A stretch of 64,000 nt of DNA from Adineta ricciae (GCA_905250025.1 CAJNOJ010000252.1:1-64000); one strand, 5' to 3'; counted from the first letter of the stretch, positions 23,337 to 35,280 are shown. The notes: generated by a model from the sequence alone, not told the origin. Numbers and translations: made by a program.

Positions 23337-24617
23337 GAGTTGTTTGTATAAATTGGAATCTTAAATATATAAATTTATCCGTTAATGAAATGCGCCATCA
23401 CTCCAACAACATGATAAAAAGATGTTAATATAGATTTTTCTTAAAACGATGAGTATAGTTTCCTAAGCCATTTGGTAAATATCTACACATATTTTAGCAC
23501 AAATATATGTATTTGTTAGAGACAAGCAATCTGTCGTAGGCGAGCGGAATCAATTCTCCCCAAATGTCCAAAGGAGCTCCCAAATGGAAAGGATTCTATA
23601 TGAGGTATGACTAGTGCTTAGTTTTTCTCTCTATCTCTAACTCTATTATGTAGTAGGAATATAATGTGAATTAATTAGCATCCTTGAATAACAAAACTTG
23701 AGAATTTTGCCATTCGGAAATATCTGGCCGTTAAGATGAAAAAAGAATTAGAAAAAGCCAGTTATTTTTCTATTGTGTATTGCTGAAGTAAAGCAGATTT
23801 AGCTCATCTGTCAACCTCATGGAGCGTTATGATGAAATACAGATCGATAATGTCCGAAAACTAATCTAAATGTCATAAATTTCACCATAAATACTCACAT
23901 ATCCAGTAGGATTCTAACATCATTTACGGCGCATCATAGTGTCTTTACGCGGACCCTCATAAAACATTCAAAATCGTGTGAAAAGTGAATTAATAGATAA
24001 GCATCTATAGTGAAATTTATGACATTTAGATCAGTTTTCGGACATTATCGAACTGTATATCACCACAACGCTCCATGAAGTAAATACATGAACTAAGTGC
24101 GCTTTACTTCGGCAATATACGCAGAATAGAAAAATAACTGGCTTTTTCTAATTTTTTTCATCCTTACGGCCGGATGCTGCCAAGTGGCAACATGTTGACA
24201 GACAGCTCTGCCGCGTACAACATTAGGTCAACCATAGAATTTAGAAGCTGACTTAGGTATTCACGCATTCACAATGAAAGTCAATCGATTTACTCATCTT
24301 CTTCTACATGAAGTTAGCTCAAGATCTTCATAGCCCATCGTGTACCAAACTTCCAGGATCTAATTATTGAAAAGCATTTTCCTACAAATCGTAGTCAATT
24401 GTTCTCGCATGCAAATTCGTATGAATTTTCTGTTTTTCTAGCTTTCTTTCTCGAATAACACATACAAAATTGACATTTTCATCTATCGTATACGCACCAA
24501 ATGCAAAGACTTTATTTTGGACGAATACATAAGACAACATTAACTCATTTTGTACAACAAATGCACAATGTATGTCAGTCTATACTGAACCATCTTCAGT
24601 TGCGACATGAAAAAGAT
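23337..24617. other. Spacer between convergent receptors (A2)
   Basis: Apart from the foldback element at 23707-24190 I see only AT-rich non-coding sequence. It is about 600 bp longer than in A1, mostly because of that element. Confidence 0.5.
23707..24190. mobile_element. Foldback (inverted-repeat) element, A2-specific
   Basis: Two inverted arms of about 185 bp (23707-23892 and 24003-24190) flank a roughly 110-bp centre. Outer ends begin with related TTGCCA(T/C)T(T/C)GG sequence and share GGCCGT(T/A)AGATG-like and AAAGCCAGTTATTTTTCTAT blocks. No coding capacity is seen. Block A1 has only a rearranged piece at this site, so the insertion is specific to one copy. It fits a MITE or foldback element mobilised by another transposase. 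No clear target duplication was found. Confidence 0.65.
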
Positions 24618-25553
24618 CTATTTACATTGAATCATTTTCTTCAGTTCTTTCCGATACATATTTCCTGTAAAAACATATAAGAAAAATGAAATGAAAAACC
24701 CGCCTTGTTGCCAAACAACTGTTATACTTCGAATCGTTATATAATAAGGAGTATTCATTGATGGAATCAATGTGACTATAATATAAGTTATCGCAGATGG
24801 AGTAAAAAACAGGAGATACACGCCGACTTGTATAATCATCATTCGAGCCAATTGTCCTTCAGTACGACGACGAGGACTAGCTTGAATTATCGGTGCTACA
24901 CGGTGTTTTTGACATCGAATATTATAAATTGTCCATGCGCCAAATATGCTCAACATAATCGGTATCAGAATATAATAAAGAATCACTCGACTCATCAGAT
25001 AAACCTCCACCAATATTGTCGAATACTGTAAACATCTTCGATTTCCAGCATTGCCAGAATCATAGTAATATATGATTAGAAAAGGACACATATAGACAGT
25101 AGATAAAATCCATACGATAAGAATAATTCTTCGTGCGACATACACTTGGCTCAAACGACGTAAACGAATAGATTCAGAACTGGAAAAGAATCGATCAATA
25201 GATGCACACACTAACATTAATCCGTACCATAACGGTGCTGTATAGATGAAAAACGGAATTACTCTGCACATAATCGGACTGTCCAGAATAATGAACTGAA
25301 AACCATATTGAAGTATCAAACTAATAGGCGAAACCAACACGTATATTAAGACAGGGGGAATAGCAGCCATAAAATAACAGGTGCATGCAGATGACCGAAG
25401 AACTCGCCGATAAAGTACATTAAAATTTAATATACTTGTCGTTACTATCAGTGTTGCTGCGATAGAAAAACTATAGACAAGGGGTTGTCGAGCTGCCTCA
25501 ACTAGATTATATCCATATGACGATGGTGGTGTTCTGTTATTCATTGATGACAT
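24618..25553 (-). CDS. Seven-helix receptor, DRF type (A2 copy)
   Basis: The counterpart of 13232-14167: 311 residues from the ATG at 25553, single exon. ASIDRFFSSS, the basic loop, NRRCLQY and RRTEGQLARMMIIQ are all kept. Differences are scattered single residues (for example NAGN for DPGN in the second extracellular loop and NMYRKEL for KIYRTEL at the C-terminus), so this copy also looks maintained. Confidence 0.8.
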   Translation of the reverse strand: MSSMNNRTPPSSYGYNLVEAARQPLVYSFSIAATLIVTTSILNFNVLYRRVLRSSACTCYFMAAIPPVLIYVLVSPISLILQYGFQFIILDSPIMCRVIPFFIYTAPLWYGLMLVCASIDRFFSSSESIRLRRLSQVYVARRIILIVWILSTVYMCPFLIIYYYDSGNAGNRRCLQYSTILVEVYLMSRVILYYILIPIMLSIFGAWTIYNIRCQKHRVAPIIQASPRRRTEGQLARMMIIQVGVYLLFFTPSAITYIIVTLIPSMNTPYYITIRSITVVWQQGGFFISFFLYVFTGNMYRKELKKMIQCK

Positions 25554-27191
25554 TCCAATATGAAAATGGATTAAAATTGTGATAGATCTTCTATACGAAT
25601 CAGTGAAATAGCACAAAGATTCTCATGAGATGTGAACTTTATTTCCATCAGACATATCCTAAGTGAATTAACAGTCAATAGAAAAGAATATTTTAGGCTG
25701 ATGTTAAATTAATGACAGCATTCAATAAAGATTATATGCGCATATGAATATTCCATTCTTAATAATGAGAACAGAGAGAGAAAGAAGGTCAATTTCCGCG
25801 CTTTTTTCATACTCATACCACGAATGTCTACGCGACCTAACGAGTTGTAGGGAAGGAACGTTTATTTAACACTTTTCCTTCGATAGAAAACGAGGATCTA
25901 TATAAAAATCTTGTTCTAGTGTATAAAAAATGATCATACTATATGCGTTAGGTATGACAAAATTCAGAAGTATAAACCGGTGAGAAATCACCATTTCACC
26001 ACTTTTGATTTCGATTGCACAAGCTTGCCAAATGATGGTACATGCAACGCTACGACCACTAGAATTAATTGGTTGTGCATAGTTTATTGGTGATCGCCTC
26101 GATGTTCGGATCAATACACAATGGAAGTCCTTCATTAAAAATGTTGCCATCTGACAAACGTGTTGTCCACTTATGGGACGGTAATAGAGTTGTAGATATC
26201 AATTCATTCAACTTCTTTCATAATAAGCTGTTGAAGAATGCGTTCTATCAATTTTAACGAGAATTTTCCAATTTCGATCTGTGAATTACCAACGACTGAC
26301 GGTCAGATAAAATCATGAGCTTTTATTCACAAAGTTTATATATTCAAGAAGGTAATTAATAACATAGTTATTCGTTTACAGCGCACTTGTCTTAATTTGT
26401 ACTTGAATGAATTCTTCGATATTTCTGATAAAATATAACTTTTACAGAAAATATAGGAATTATTCGACAAATAATAAGAAAAACCTTCGTGCAAACTAAT
26501 TAATACGACTATACCTTCAATGGTATTATATTTATCAACGTATTTTGAAATCAAGGGGAAAAGCGCGACTTCATACTTCAACTACTTCACTTTACTTCAA
26601 ATACTATCTAAAATAGATGAAGTCTCGCTTTTTCCCCCTTGGATTTTCCACTCCATGGTCAGTCGCCTTCAACATTTCAACAATTTGGTTATACATCTCC
26701 ATTCTCATTAAGTATTTGCCACGTTTTTTCACATTGACTTATTGTACATATTCATCAACTCTTCTGCAAAATGCTTCTTCCATGATATCGAAATAGATTT
26801 AAATGTTTTTTTTCCTCGTTCAAACAGGTATTTAAACAACTAGAACAAAGACTTGTTTACTTAAAAGTTAATACTCTAGTTTAGTAATGCATTGGAGTTT
26901 CATTTCAAAACATTTTAATTCCTCCTAGTTCAGATCAAAATTTTCATCTATCCTATAGTTTTTATTAAAATTTTGAAACCTACCAGTTCAGTTTCAAAGT
27001 CAACCGAGTACAGATTAAATTTGAATTATTCCTAGACGAGATCGAAATTCTAATCTGTTACTAGTTCGATTTAAAACTGAACTGGATTTTGATCTGTACT
27101 ACGACGTATACATGTATATTGGAAAATATAACACTATACTTTTACAAACATGAATAAAGTGAATACGACGAGATTAGAAGATTAATTGAGT
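25554..27191. other. Spacer (A2), counterpart of 14168-15797
   Basis: This contains the same decayed fragments as A1. The plus-strand frame near 26015-26257 has an in-frame stop (GCATAG) and a 2-base difference that shifts the frame. The minus-strand charged frame near 26640-26780 carries a stop. The degenerate AT-rich repeat lies at about 26860-27110. I call no functional gene. Confidence 0.35.
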
Positions 27192-28831
27192 CTATCGAAT
27201 TACAAAATTTTGTATTCGATCGTTTCCACGGTCGATAACATAAAGTTGGCCATGATGATCAAAGACTAAATCATTTAGACCATTAAACTGACGTGGTGTT
27301 GATCCAGGACCAAGTCCACCGACAACAACAGCACCTTCTTGTGCTCCTGGAAACCAACGCATCACTCGATGGTTGAGATCGTCCGCTACATACAATGTGC
27401 CATTAGTATCAACGAACAATCCATTGGGATTATAAAGTTGTTCTAAATCATTTCCGCGATCATAGTACCCAGCCACAATGATACCTTCTGTTGCATCTTT
27501 ATTCCACTTCAAAACACGATGATTACCATTGTCTGCTACATATACATTATGTTGTTGATCGACAAAAATGAAAGAAGGAAAGCGGAGCTGATTAAGACTA
27601 GAGCCTTCTCCATGGCCACCAGCCACACTAGTTACAATAGTACCTTTCATTTCATATCGTCTAACTTCATGTTTGTCGAGATCAATAATGTAAAGACCGC
27701 CATCATTATCGATGGTCATATCCGTACATCGAATATTGTCAATGTAAATTTTTCCTTGTTTGGTGTCATTACGATGATACCATTGTATGATTCGTCGATT
27801 CTTAGAATCGCAAATAATGAGACTATTCGTCACACTATCAATCACTACACTAGATGGAGAATCGAATTGATTCAATAGTTTTCCTTTACCATTACCGCCA
27901 GCCACCACTTTTCCATTCTCATCACCCAACTTCCATTGAACAATACGATGGTTGCTTTCGTCAGCTATAAACATAGTTCGATTCTCATCGATGAAAAGAC
28001 CTCTAGGAGCATTGAGTTGATTGGTAGCATTGCCTGATCCATGACCACCAGCAACAGTGATGCCTATCCCTAGAAAAAGAACGTAATAATAACAGTTTAA
28101 ATAATAATAAAAAATCTTCGTCATACATGGTCCTATTATATTCTTATACTTTCTTTCTTCCTGTATAATCATCAAATGAATGATTGTAAGTGTTATATAT
28201 AAGAGCTTTCCGACCTTTTTTCCTCAGTTCTTTTCTATCAAAAATCCGGTTTACTGTGAAGATCAGAATAAGGAAATTCGCACTATAGGTTCCTCAACTA
28301 CCCTACATAATAGTGTTATAATGATGACTTTTATCTTACGTAGATTATTTTGCAAATCTGTCAATGTTTTGTTAAGATAATCAATTTTTTGCTGGCTTTC
28401 CGACTGAAGTGTATTTAAATCGGCGATCATTTTTTCTTCGTTCATAGTTTTTTCCTTGAGTATATACCGATATTTCATGCTTAAGATGATAATCCATACA
28501 CAACAACCAATTAATAGTATTCCGAGAATAATCGATAAGAGAATAAAAGCTAACGAACATTTTCGTGTCATTGATAATATTTTTAATGATTGATTTTGTT
28601 CCTTCAATTTACATGTTCTTTTTCGACCATCATCAATAATATTCATTTCAATATTATTGTTTTCACAAATATTTTCTTGACGCAAAGCTAAAACTTATTT
28701 TATATTTTATAATCTATGAATAGAATCAAACAAATATGATTTACGGGTGTCTATAGAACATAAATCATCATCTATCAATTGTTCGATGACAGGTGGCATT
28801 ATTATAGATAAACTTCGCATCGATTCATTTA
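27192..28831 (-). CDS. DED-like-TM-NHL protein, truncated A2 copy
   Basis: Visible exons are part of exon 2 (28831-28745, cut at the N), exon 3 (28687-28340) and exon 4 (28069-27192), with the same phases and GT-AG borders as A1. Exon 3 is one codon longer (an extra Ala-Asp region before LNTLQ). The transmembrane helix (LAFILLSIILGILLIGCCVW) and six NHL blades are present without stops. The N-terminal death-effector-like exon is missing only because the sequence ends at the N. Confidence 0.7.
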
Positions 28832-28832
28832 N
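28832..28832. other. Assembly gap (single N)
   Basis: A single N separating the cut NHL gene (left) from the cut membrane-protein gene (right). Confidence 0.95.
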
Positions 28833-29541
28833 CAGTGAAAAGAAATGTAATTGCTGTACAAACAAAACTAATCCAAAAGATGGTTTTCGATAAAATTCTA
28901 TGCCATGACCTTTTTCTTTGCTGTGCAGCATGAATTGCTTGTTTATTACGAGCGTAGAAAAACAATTTCGTAAGAAATGTATGAGCTAAACTTGTAAATG
29001 GAGTGAATAAATAATTGTAAATTCGATAACCAAATATATTATAACAATGCCATGTGGTCGCAAATTCACCAGACATACAGTTTCCTTGAATAATACAAAA
29101 CCAAACTGTATGAGCGAATAATGGTATAGCCGAGAAAAGCAAATCATATAAATCAAATGTCATCAGTTTGGCTTTTTTGTTAACTTTAACTTTGAATTTA
29201 CTATCCGATGTATTAGATTTTGTAGTTAAAAGATTTTTAAATGGTAAAAGAATATAAAAGGAAATATCGTCAGGTTCTTCGTTTACGTATGGTTCTGGAT
29301 GAATTATTGGAGTAGGAGGTCTTGGCGGATTTGGTCTGATGTATTCAATTTCGACTAATTCACTTGGTAGTTGCCATGTGTCATAAACGGCTTTGTCCCA
29401 AAATCGTAATGTAAAATCAAAAACTAAGAACTGTGCGGCAATAACAAAAAACGGTTGAATTCCCGTGTTGTCATCACGAAATGTATAAAGTAATGGATTT
29501 GCATTTTGATAATCACTTGGAATTGAACTTGTTGTAGTCAT
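28833..29541 (-). CDS. Multi-pass membrane protein, N-terminal part (C1 copy)
   Basis: An open frame of 236 residues from the ATG at 29541 to the N. It begins MTTTSSIPSDYQNANPLLY and has a hydrophobic segment (FFVIAAQFLVFDF). A proline-rich stretch (RPNPPRPPTP) follows, then two or three more membrane segments (LLFSAIPLFAHTVWFCII; IFWISFVCTAITFLF). A basic loop (ARNKQAIHAAQQRKRSWHR) lies before the last one. The C-terminus is at 19573-19884, giving about 340 residues in total. The hydrophobic plan suggests four to six membrane passes. I do not recognise the family; it may be rotifer-restricted. Confidence 0.65.
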
Positions 29542-31532
29542 GATGATGAATGTCTTCTATCACATAAGTTACAATATTTATATAATAGAGGAAGTCAGGT
29601 CAATTATCACTGATAAAACTCTATAGATCGATATGTTATTGAAGATACGAGAAAGAAAAGATTGACAAGTGTGAATGTGTGGTCACGCTGATTGTATCAC
29701 GTTTGGTAGATCATTAAGATTCGTGTTTTTTTTCTCGTTCAATATATTAGTAACGTTCATGAAGACCAAAAAAAGGAAGTGGAGTAATTATTCTTTCTTT
29801 CGTACTATAAAGGAGTTACAATGAAGTCCTTAAAAAGCACCTGTTGTAGGTACACGGGTAGATTCTGCCATGCTTTTGTTAAAGTAACGAGTGAACACTT
29901 TATTTCTATCATAATCGATTCTTATGTGAAAGACATCAATTCCGAATGTATCTTTAACTAGCTAATTTGAAAACACGAGATTTGATTGTAATTAAAATTG
30001 TATGAAATATTTGTGATGTTTGTGCCAGTTGTGTATAAGAAGTGAATGTATACACCAGAAATCGGCAGGTCCGTCTGGCAAATTTTTCAGAATTTGATGA
30101 AGCTTTCACAGCTGACACAGTTCTCGTTCCTGATCATTTTCAGCAGAGACATGATTTTAAGCTGTGTTACGACCGACTGCTGTTCGTGAAATTGATCAGT
30201 AGCTACATGAATCTCATACAGCAGCGTCATGTAAGTCGATTCGGTATGGGATAGAGTTGTAATGCGGTGTCACTTTGGGGTAGAACAGAAAAAATAGTTT
30301 CTTTTACAATGCAGAAGAGTTTGCGTAAAGTTACAAATCTTGATTTTTCCAGGAAAACTTGAGCAAATACAAAAGTTTGTGTACTATGATAGATATTCTT
30401 GTCGTACAAATTGAAGTATAAGAAGAATTTAACTTCAATAGATTCTCCAGTTAATCTTTTAGAATAACATTCAATCTCTGGATCAGTTAAGTATTGAGAA
30501 CATGACTGACGCAAGTAACAATGAATATAAAGGCAAAAATCGAGAAAATCGTGAAGCAGATCCCAGTGGTAAACCCTTATTGTCTTACGTAAAATATAAC
30601 AGTCAACGTGAAGGCCAACGTGCACCAGTGCATCACATAGCACGTGGGAATGCTACTATGAGTATTGTTCTTCTTGTTACCGCGACATCATCATGATATT
30701 TCTTTGATTTATTCATTGAAAACAATTCGATACGTTGGACACAATGCTTCTACCAAATATATTTATTTATCTAATTTTCAAATCATCATCTATATTTACA
30801 ATTATATGAATATATAGCACGCGTAGAAAAACAAAAACCAAGTCTATGTAACCGTCGGTGTTGCACAGCATTTCGCTCACTGCACCTCCGTCACTATCTT
30901 TGGTACATCTCATTTTGTGGGATACATTGTAGAATGCAGATGCTGAGTAGAGCCAAATATATTATCAGCAACTAACTTTGCCACATATAGTCACTAGAAA
31001 GGCCTCCATGTCACGCAGAACATAGACCTAAACATGTAATGAATACTGATTATTTACTTTCTAATGCAAAAACTTTATCCCTTCGTAGTTTGATAAAAGA
31101 ATAAAGGCAGTAATCATATTACGTAGAACAAAACTAAATCACATGAAACGTTCCGGAATGTGTCTCCCTTTGCCAAGGAATTCTGTCTCGAACAGATTGC
31201 GTTAATTTCTAATGATTTTCATCTATCACAAGCATTACGCTTGTTTTTTTCTTCTATCTAATAAAACTAGATCTACTGAGTGCCTAAGAAATAAAAGAAC
31301 ATAGTCACAAGATTCACGTCGAGAAACCGTTTCAAGAACATAATTTTCTAAAAACAGCAGGTCTCTACGATTGAAAAGGCACGCACTTTATCAGTATTAA
31401 AATAGGTTTTTTCTATTTTTGTCTGTTGGGGGATGCAGCGTCGTAAAATACAAATCCTAATTTACTGATTACTCTCGTTATCATTTATGATAGTTGCATT
31501 TTGTCTTATGAACGGAAAGCAATAAATATACC
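29542..31532. other. Spacer with decayed gene fragments (C1)
   Basis: The 5' flank of the membrane gene is followed by a plus-strand frame at 30042-30254 reading FDEAFTADTVLVPDHFQQ. The C2 copy (37800-38020) keeps this frame through an 18-base insertion. It faintly recalls the N-terminus of AlkB-like 2OG-Fe(II) oxygenases seen in rotifers, but no catalytic part follows. A second plus-strand frame at 30502-30696 is shifted by one base in C2. The sequence between about 30800 and 31130 is replaced by unrelated sequence in C2. Probably remnants; function unassigned. Confidence 0.25.
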
Positions 31533-32522
31533 ATGTCAAATAATTCAACAGAATTGCCCGTACTAGGTGAAACTCAGTGGACGCGAAATATTAAATTCGG
31601 TATTTTCATCGCACTTGAACCACCTGCACTCATTTGCAACACCATTCTGGTTTATTATCTTATTTTTAATCGGACGCTGCGTTATACTCTTCATTATCAT
31701 GCTGTTTTGGCATTACTCATTGTCTGTCTATTAACAAATCTTATTGAAGTGCCACGTATTATACATTATTTACACATTGATATTGTTCTTCCACCAACAA
31801 ATATTAACTGTTTGATCTGGCAATTGGGCGATTACCTTCTTTTTGGTTCCTTAAATGTTTTCTTACTTTGGGCTTCGATTGAACGACATCTATTTATATT
31901 TCATAGCAATCTTTATACGACAGCTAAACGTCGTTTCTATTTTCATTACTTGCCATTAATATCAATTGCCGTTTACCTCATTCTATTCTATATAGGAGCT
32001 ATCTTTATTTACCCATGTGATACAAATTTTGACTTTACTCAACCTATTTGTGGTTATCCATGTTACACAGCTTCCCCAAATATTTCACTCTATGACTATT
32101 TCGCTCACAGCTGTGTTCCTCTCATTTTGGACATTTTATTGGATATTGGTCTCGTCATACGAGCGATGCGTCATAAACGAATAGTTGTGAACCAGCAACG
32201 GGAACAAGTCGTTCAATGGCGAAAATATCGTAAAATGATGTTTCAACTTCTACTGATTTCAAGTCTTTATTCAGTACTGCAAATTCCTTTTGTTGTGGTA
32301 CAACTTATACCTCTGTTTACTATTTTATCTCCACTGGGTGTTTATTTGCAGGCAGTTTACTTCTACTATTTCTTTTGGTTGCTCACACTTCTTTTGCCAT
32401 TTGTTTGCATTGGATGTTTACCAGAAGTGGTGAAAAAAGTTAAAGATTTATTCACGAGATGGACCAGACGAAACACAATGATCGTACCGATCATTACTAA
32501 TCGGTTGCAGAGTAGACAATAA
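31533..32522 (+). CDS. Seven-helix receptor, ERH type (C1 copy)
   Basis: A 329-residue single exon from the ATG in a CCATGTC context. The N-terminus has a glycosylation site (MSNNST). TM3 ends [13 protein letters not shown], the ERH variant of DRY, followed by [13 protein letters not shown] as in the receptor at 4348. Cys pairs in the extracellular loops (YPCDTNFDF and CGYPCYT) suggest a structured second loop. The third loop is basic ([24 protein letters not shown]). The tail is about 30 residues and basic. It is likely a plasma-membrane chemosensory receptor, ligand unknown. Its C2 counterpart is truncated by a frameshift. Confidence 0.8.
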   Translation: MSNNSTELPVLGETQWTRNIKFGIFIALEPPALICNTILVYYLIFNRTLRYTLHYHAVLALLIVCLLTNLIEVPRIIHYLHIDIVLPPTNINCLIWQLGDYLLFGSLNVFLLWASIERHLFIFHSNLYTTAKRRFYFHYLPLISIAVYLILFYIGAIFIYPCDTNFDFTQPICGYPCYTASPNISLYDYFAHSCVPLILDILLDIGLVIRAMRHKRIVVNQQREQVVQWRKYRKMMFQLLLISSLYSVLQIPFVVVQLIPLFTILSPLGVYLQAVYFYYFFWLLTLLLPFVCIGCLPEVVKKVKDLFTRWTRRNTMIVPIITNRLQSRQ

Positions 32523-32599
32523 CATACAATTCTTACAAATGTGATTATATATTTGAAGGATGGACGTAGGTACGATTTATGCTGTGGAAGACACCCTTA

Positions 32600-33170
32600 G
32601 ATCCAAGATAGTTTTGTAAAATACAGTGAAAACGAGCGTTACTCAAATTTTCTTCCAGACTTAAAAATTTGAGTGTCTAAACAATAATCAAATATCGTAA
32701 AATAAGTGACAAAATAAACGAAACTTACTCGATTTCGTCGTAGAGCTTTAGTTAGGCTTCGAGCACCTCTTACAGTAATTTCATTCCATCCAAAGTCAAG
32801 ATTTACTAACGTCTTACATTCGGAATGAAAAATATCAATTGTCATTTATATGTTTATTTTACCTTATTTCGTTCTAAAACTTTTATAAAACGCTTAGCAA
32901 CAATATCACTTATTCTATTGTGTTGAAGATTGATTGTCAGAAGTGTCTAGAAATTGAATACTAAATATTGATCGTATTTCATTCTTCACGATGCGTTATT
33001 CTGTAATAATATATAATCGATCATTCGTCCATGGCCCTTATCTTTAATCGTATTGTTCGACAAATCCAATGTGGTAACTATCTACATGATAGAAACAAGA
33101 GAAAACACGTATATTCCACGGAATAACCGTTTTGCTTACCGTATTGTTACATAATGGCTTTTGTTATAAT
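32600..33170 (-). pseudogene. LRR gene remnant (C1 copy)
   Basis: At least four minus-strand exon-like LRR pieces with splice-like borders are seen. In gene order they are VTTLDLSNNTIKDKGHGRMI (about 33000-33080), TLLTINLQHNRISDIVAKRF (about 32870-32950), CKTLVNLDFGWNEITVRGAR (about 32730-32820) and a terminal TLKFLSLEENLS exon (about 32540-32670). They fit the ribonuclease-inhibitor LRR consensus. The 5'-most piece (about 33140) has a stop, and no start exon was found, so I call it a remnant. A short functional gene is not excluded. Confidence 0.5.
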
Positions 33171-33468
33171 ACATGCAACTCGACTCGACTGTCTATTCAT
33201 TTATCTCGAAGATACCATATGGTTTGTGTCTGAACGAAAGCACAACAAACTCAGTCGTTTTTCCAAAAGATAATTGATACAACGTTTTACGAATAGAGAG
33301 TATGACGGATCGTGAGATCTGCTAGTCCCAAATCACCAAAATAAACACAGATTCGCACGGCGATTCGGCGACTAAACAGAATAAACAATACTAACGCGAC
33401 AAGTGTATGACTAATTTGCTTTCCTCTACTTCATACGCACTGTTGTCTTCAAAATAGAACGATCTTGA

Positions 33469-34058
33469 ATTGATGAAGCATCCGGTACTCAAGTTTATCA
33501 TCACTTCAAAGGAAATATTGATATAGGAAAACTGGAGAAAATATTTTTTGTCTTTTTGTTACTTTAACATGTAATTCTCCTATAAAACTTGAAGAATGTG
33601 TCTGCTCTTGCGAAGAAATATGGCATTCCTATACTGACTTAGCAACTATGAGCAGGAAAAAAGATGATATTGTGAACATCGATGACTTTATTGGTTTTAA
33701 AGAAGAAGTTATATTTAAGCATGTTTCTGTCTATAGTATTATGTTTGGAGGATTTATTACTAACGGAGGAATGACAGGGCATGATATGAATGCACTTTCA
33801 CAAGGCTTGGATGAAAACACGGAATTCAGTTATCTCAAGATTCGTATTAAGCAAATCGAGTACCTTGGAAAACGATTAACAAAGTTTGGAATTCCTGTTC
33901 AGATGCCTTATGGCTGCCATGCTATTTTTGTTGATGCAAGGAAGTGTCTACTAGATATTCGTAAAGAACAATATTCAGCTAACGCATTGGCTCTTCTGCG
34001 CCAAGTGGATGTCATGGATAGAAAACACTCAATTCAATGTGGTTTCACGATAACCTAG
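33469..34058 (+). pseudogene. tnaA-like: Tryptophanase (beta-eliminating lyase) pseudogene, C1 copy
   Basis: Tryptophanase splits tryptophan to indole, pyruvate and ammonia with pyridoxal phosphate. Family blocks appear in order but in more than one frame: DEASGTQVYHHFKGNIDIGK (33472 on), VTLTCNSP (33560), ALAKKYGIPILTD (33606), then an open frame of 136 residues from 33648. That frame has the cofactor-lysine region (TMSRKKDDIV), GGFITNGGMTGHDMNAL in place of the substrate-loop block, RIKQIEYLGKRLTKFGIP and GCHAIFVDARKCLLDI. Parts between DLA and TMSRKKD are deleted, and both the N-terminal third and the C-terminus are absent. The enzyme is mainly bacterial, so the likely origin is horizontal transfer followed by decay. 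Position next to an intron-containing rotifer gene makes contamination unlikely. Confidence 0.8.
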
Positions 34059-34299
34059 GAAGCCCCGCTCCCGCGCCATTTTACAATTGAACCAAAGCGC
34101 GTAGAATTGGAAGAGAAGACACACGAATGATACCAACAATACGCAACTATATTTTTTATACGAACTCGATTAAATAAGAGTCTTTATTTAATAATCGCAA
34201 TCATTTATTTATGAAATCTTTCCCTGTCTACCATTTGAGTTGTGATATATTTTTCAGTAAATTCATCATATATTGTACATATGTTTCACGTTGAATAAG

Positions 34300-35280
34300 C
34301 TACTGTCTTGGTTGTGCTCGAATCATTTCTTTTCCTGTTCTCTGATCAGTTTTAAGCACAAAACGTTGTTTTTCATTTGTTTCGACGCATTGACGTATGT
34401 CTTGAATCGTATACTTATTAGAGAATGTCGAATGCCTGAGTACATCCTCCACAAAGACATAACCATCATATTGATATTGTATACCTTCTTGTGTCACTGC
34501 ATGCCGTAGTAACCATGATAGAGCTTTTGACAGCTGAGTCAGTTTGAGACATTGTTTAAAGGATACATCTCTCTGTCTTTGTATACTTGCATGAAAATTA
34601 ACTGCTTGATTCTCTTGATTTACGTAGGGTTTCTGAACAATTCTTGCTGTCGTTTTACCTAGAACAAACGAAATTTGATAGATACGAGTATTGATGATTG
34701 TCTTCTTGCTCGATCAGTACAACTACGACGTGAAGCGATTACCGTCATTAGAATTATTCAGTGAGGATGTATCTGCAATGTGAATGTTGGTCACTAATGG
34801 TGTTGAATCGTACTGAATTGTTATATTTTGCGGTTTAATTAATTGTTCATTGAGTTCTGTAAGTTCATTTTGCCAACGACTTAAATCTGTTTCCATAATA
34901 TCATTTTCCTCTCGACACTCTCGAATTTGATTTGTCAACGTATTTAATTTTCCTTCTAATTGATGTGTATGACGTGAAGTATGCTCAAATAATATCTGTT
35001 TGAGTTCTTCAGCTGTTTTATGAATTTTATCGATGGAATCATTTTTCCATTGTTCGATTTCTTCGATCAGTGGATGTGTTTGTGGATCAGTCGCTTGTTC
35101 AGTGAGTGTTTGTCGAAAGAGATCTCTTTGAACTTCAATCTCATCTAAATGAATTGCTAATTGTTGACGATGATCACCCAAATGGTTATAACAGAAATCT
35201 TTCAAACAACCAGCACATTTCGATGTGGCCTTTTCTTTATTACAGGTGAAACAACGTATTCTACCGTTTGCCGCAGCCAT
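34300..35280 (-). CDS. B-box/coiled-coil protein fused to Tpt1/KptA N-lobe (C1 copy)
   Basis: Two exons, 35280-34743 and 34658-34300, join in phase 1 (GT-AG) to 298 residues. Residues 9-47 are a B-box-like zinc finger (CFTCNKEKATSKCAGCLKDF then CYNH..H). Residues 55-155 are a coiled coil as in TRIM proteins. Residues about 218-298 match the N-terminal lobe of RNA 2'-phosphotransferase: LSKALSWLLRHAV, DGYVFVEDVLRH, YTIQDIRQCVETNEKQRF and a final IRAQ. Tpt1/KptA removes splice-junction 2'-phosphate from RNA using NAD+. Two of the family's catalytic residues (R231-H232 and R278) are present. The ADP-ribose-binding C-lobe is absent because of a stop right after IRAQPRQ. Catalysis is therefore doubtful and an RNA- or NAD-sensing role is possible. 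Confidence 0.7.

Noticed and set aside
19886-28831. True tandem segmental duplication of the PARP-receptor-NHL block
   Set aside because: Edges are Ns cutting genes mid-exon, and removing the block restores a split gene; haplotype scaffolding explains it better, though reads must decide.
30042-30254. Functional 2OG-Fe(II) oxygenase gene
   Set aside because: Only a short N-terminal-like stretch; no iron-binding residues follow and neighbouring frames are broken in C2.
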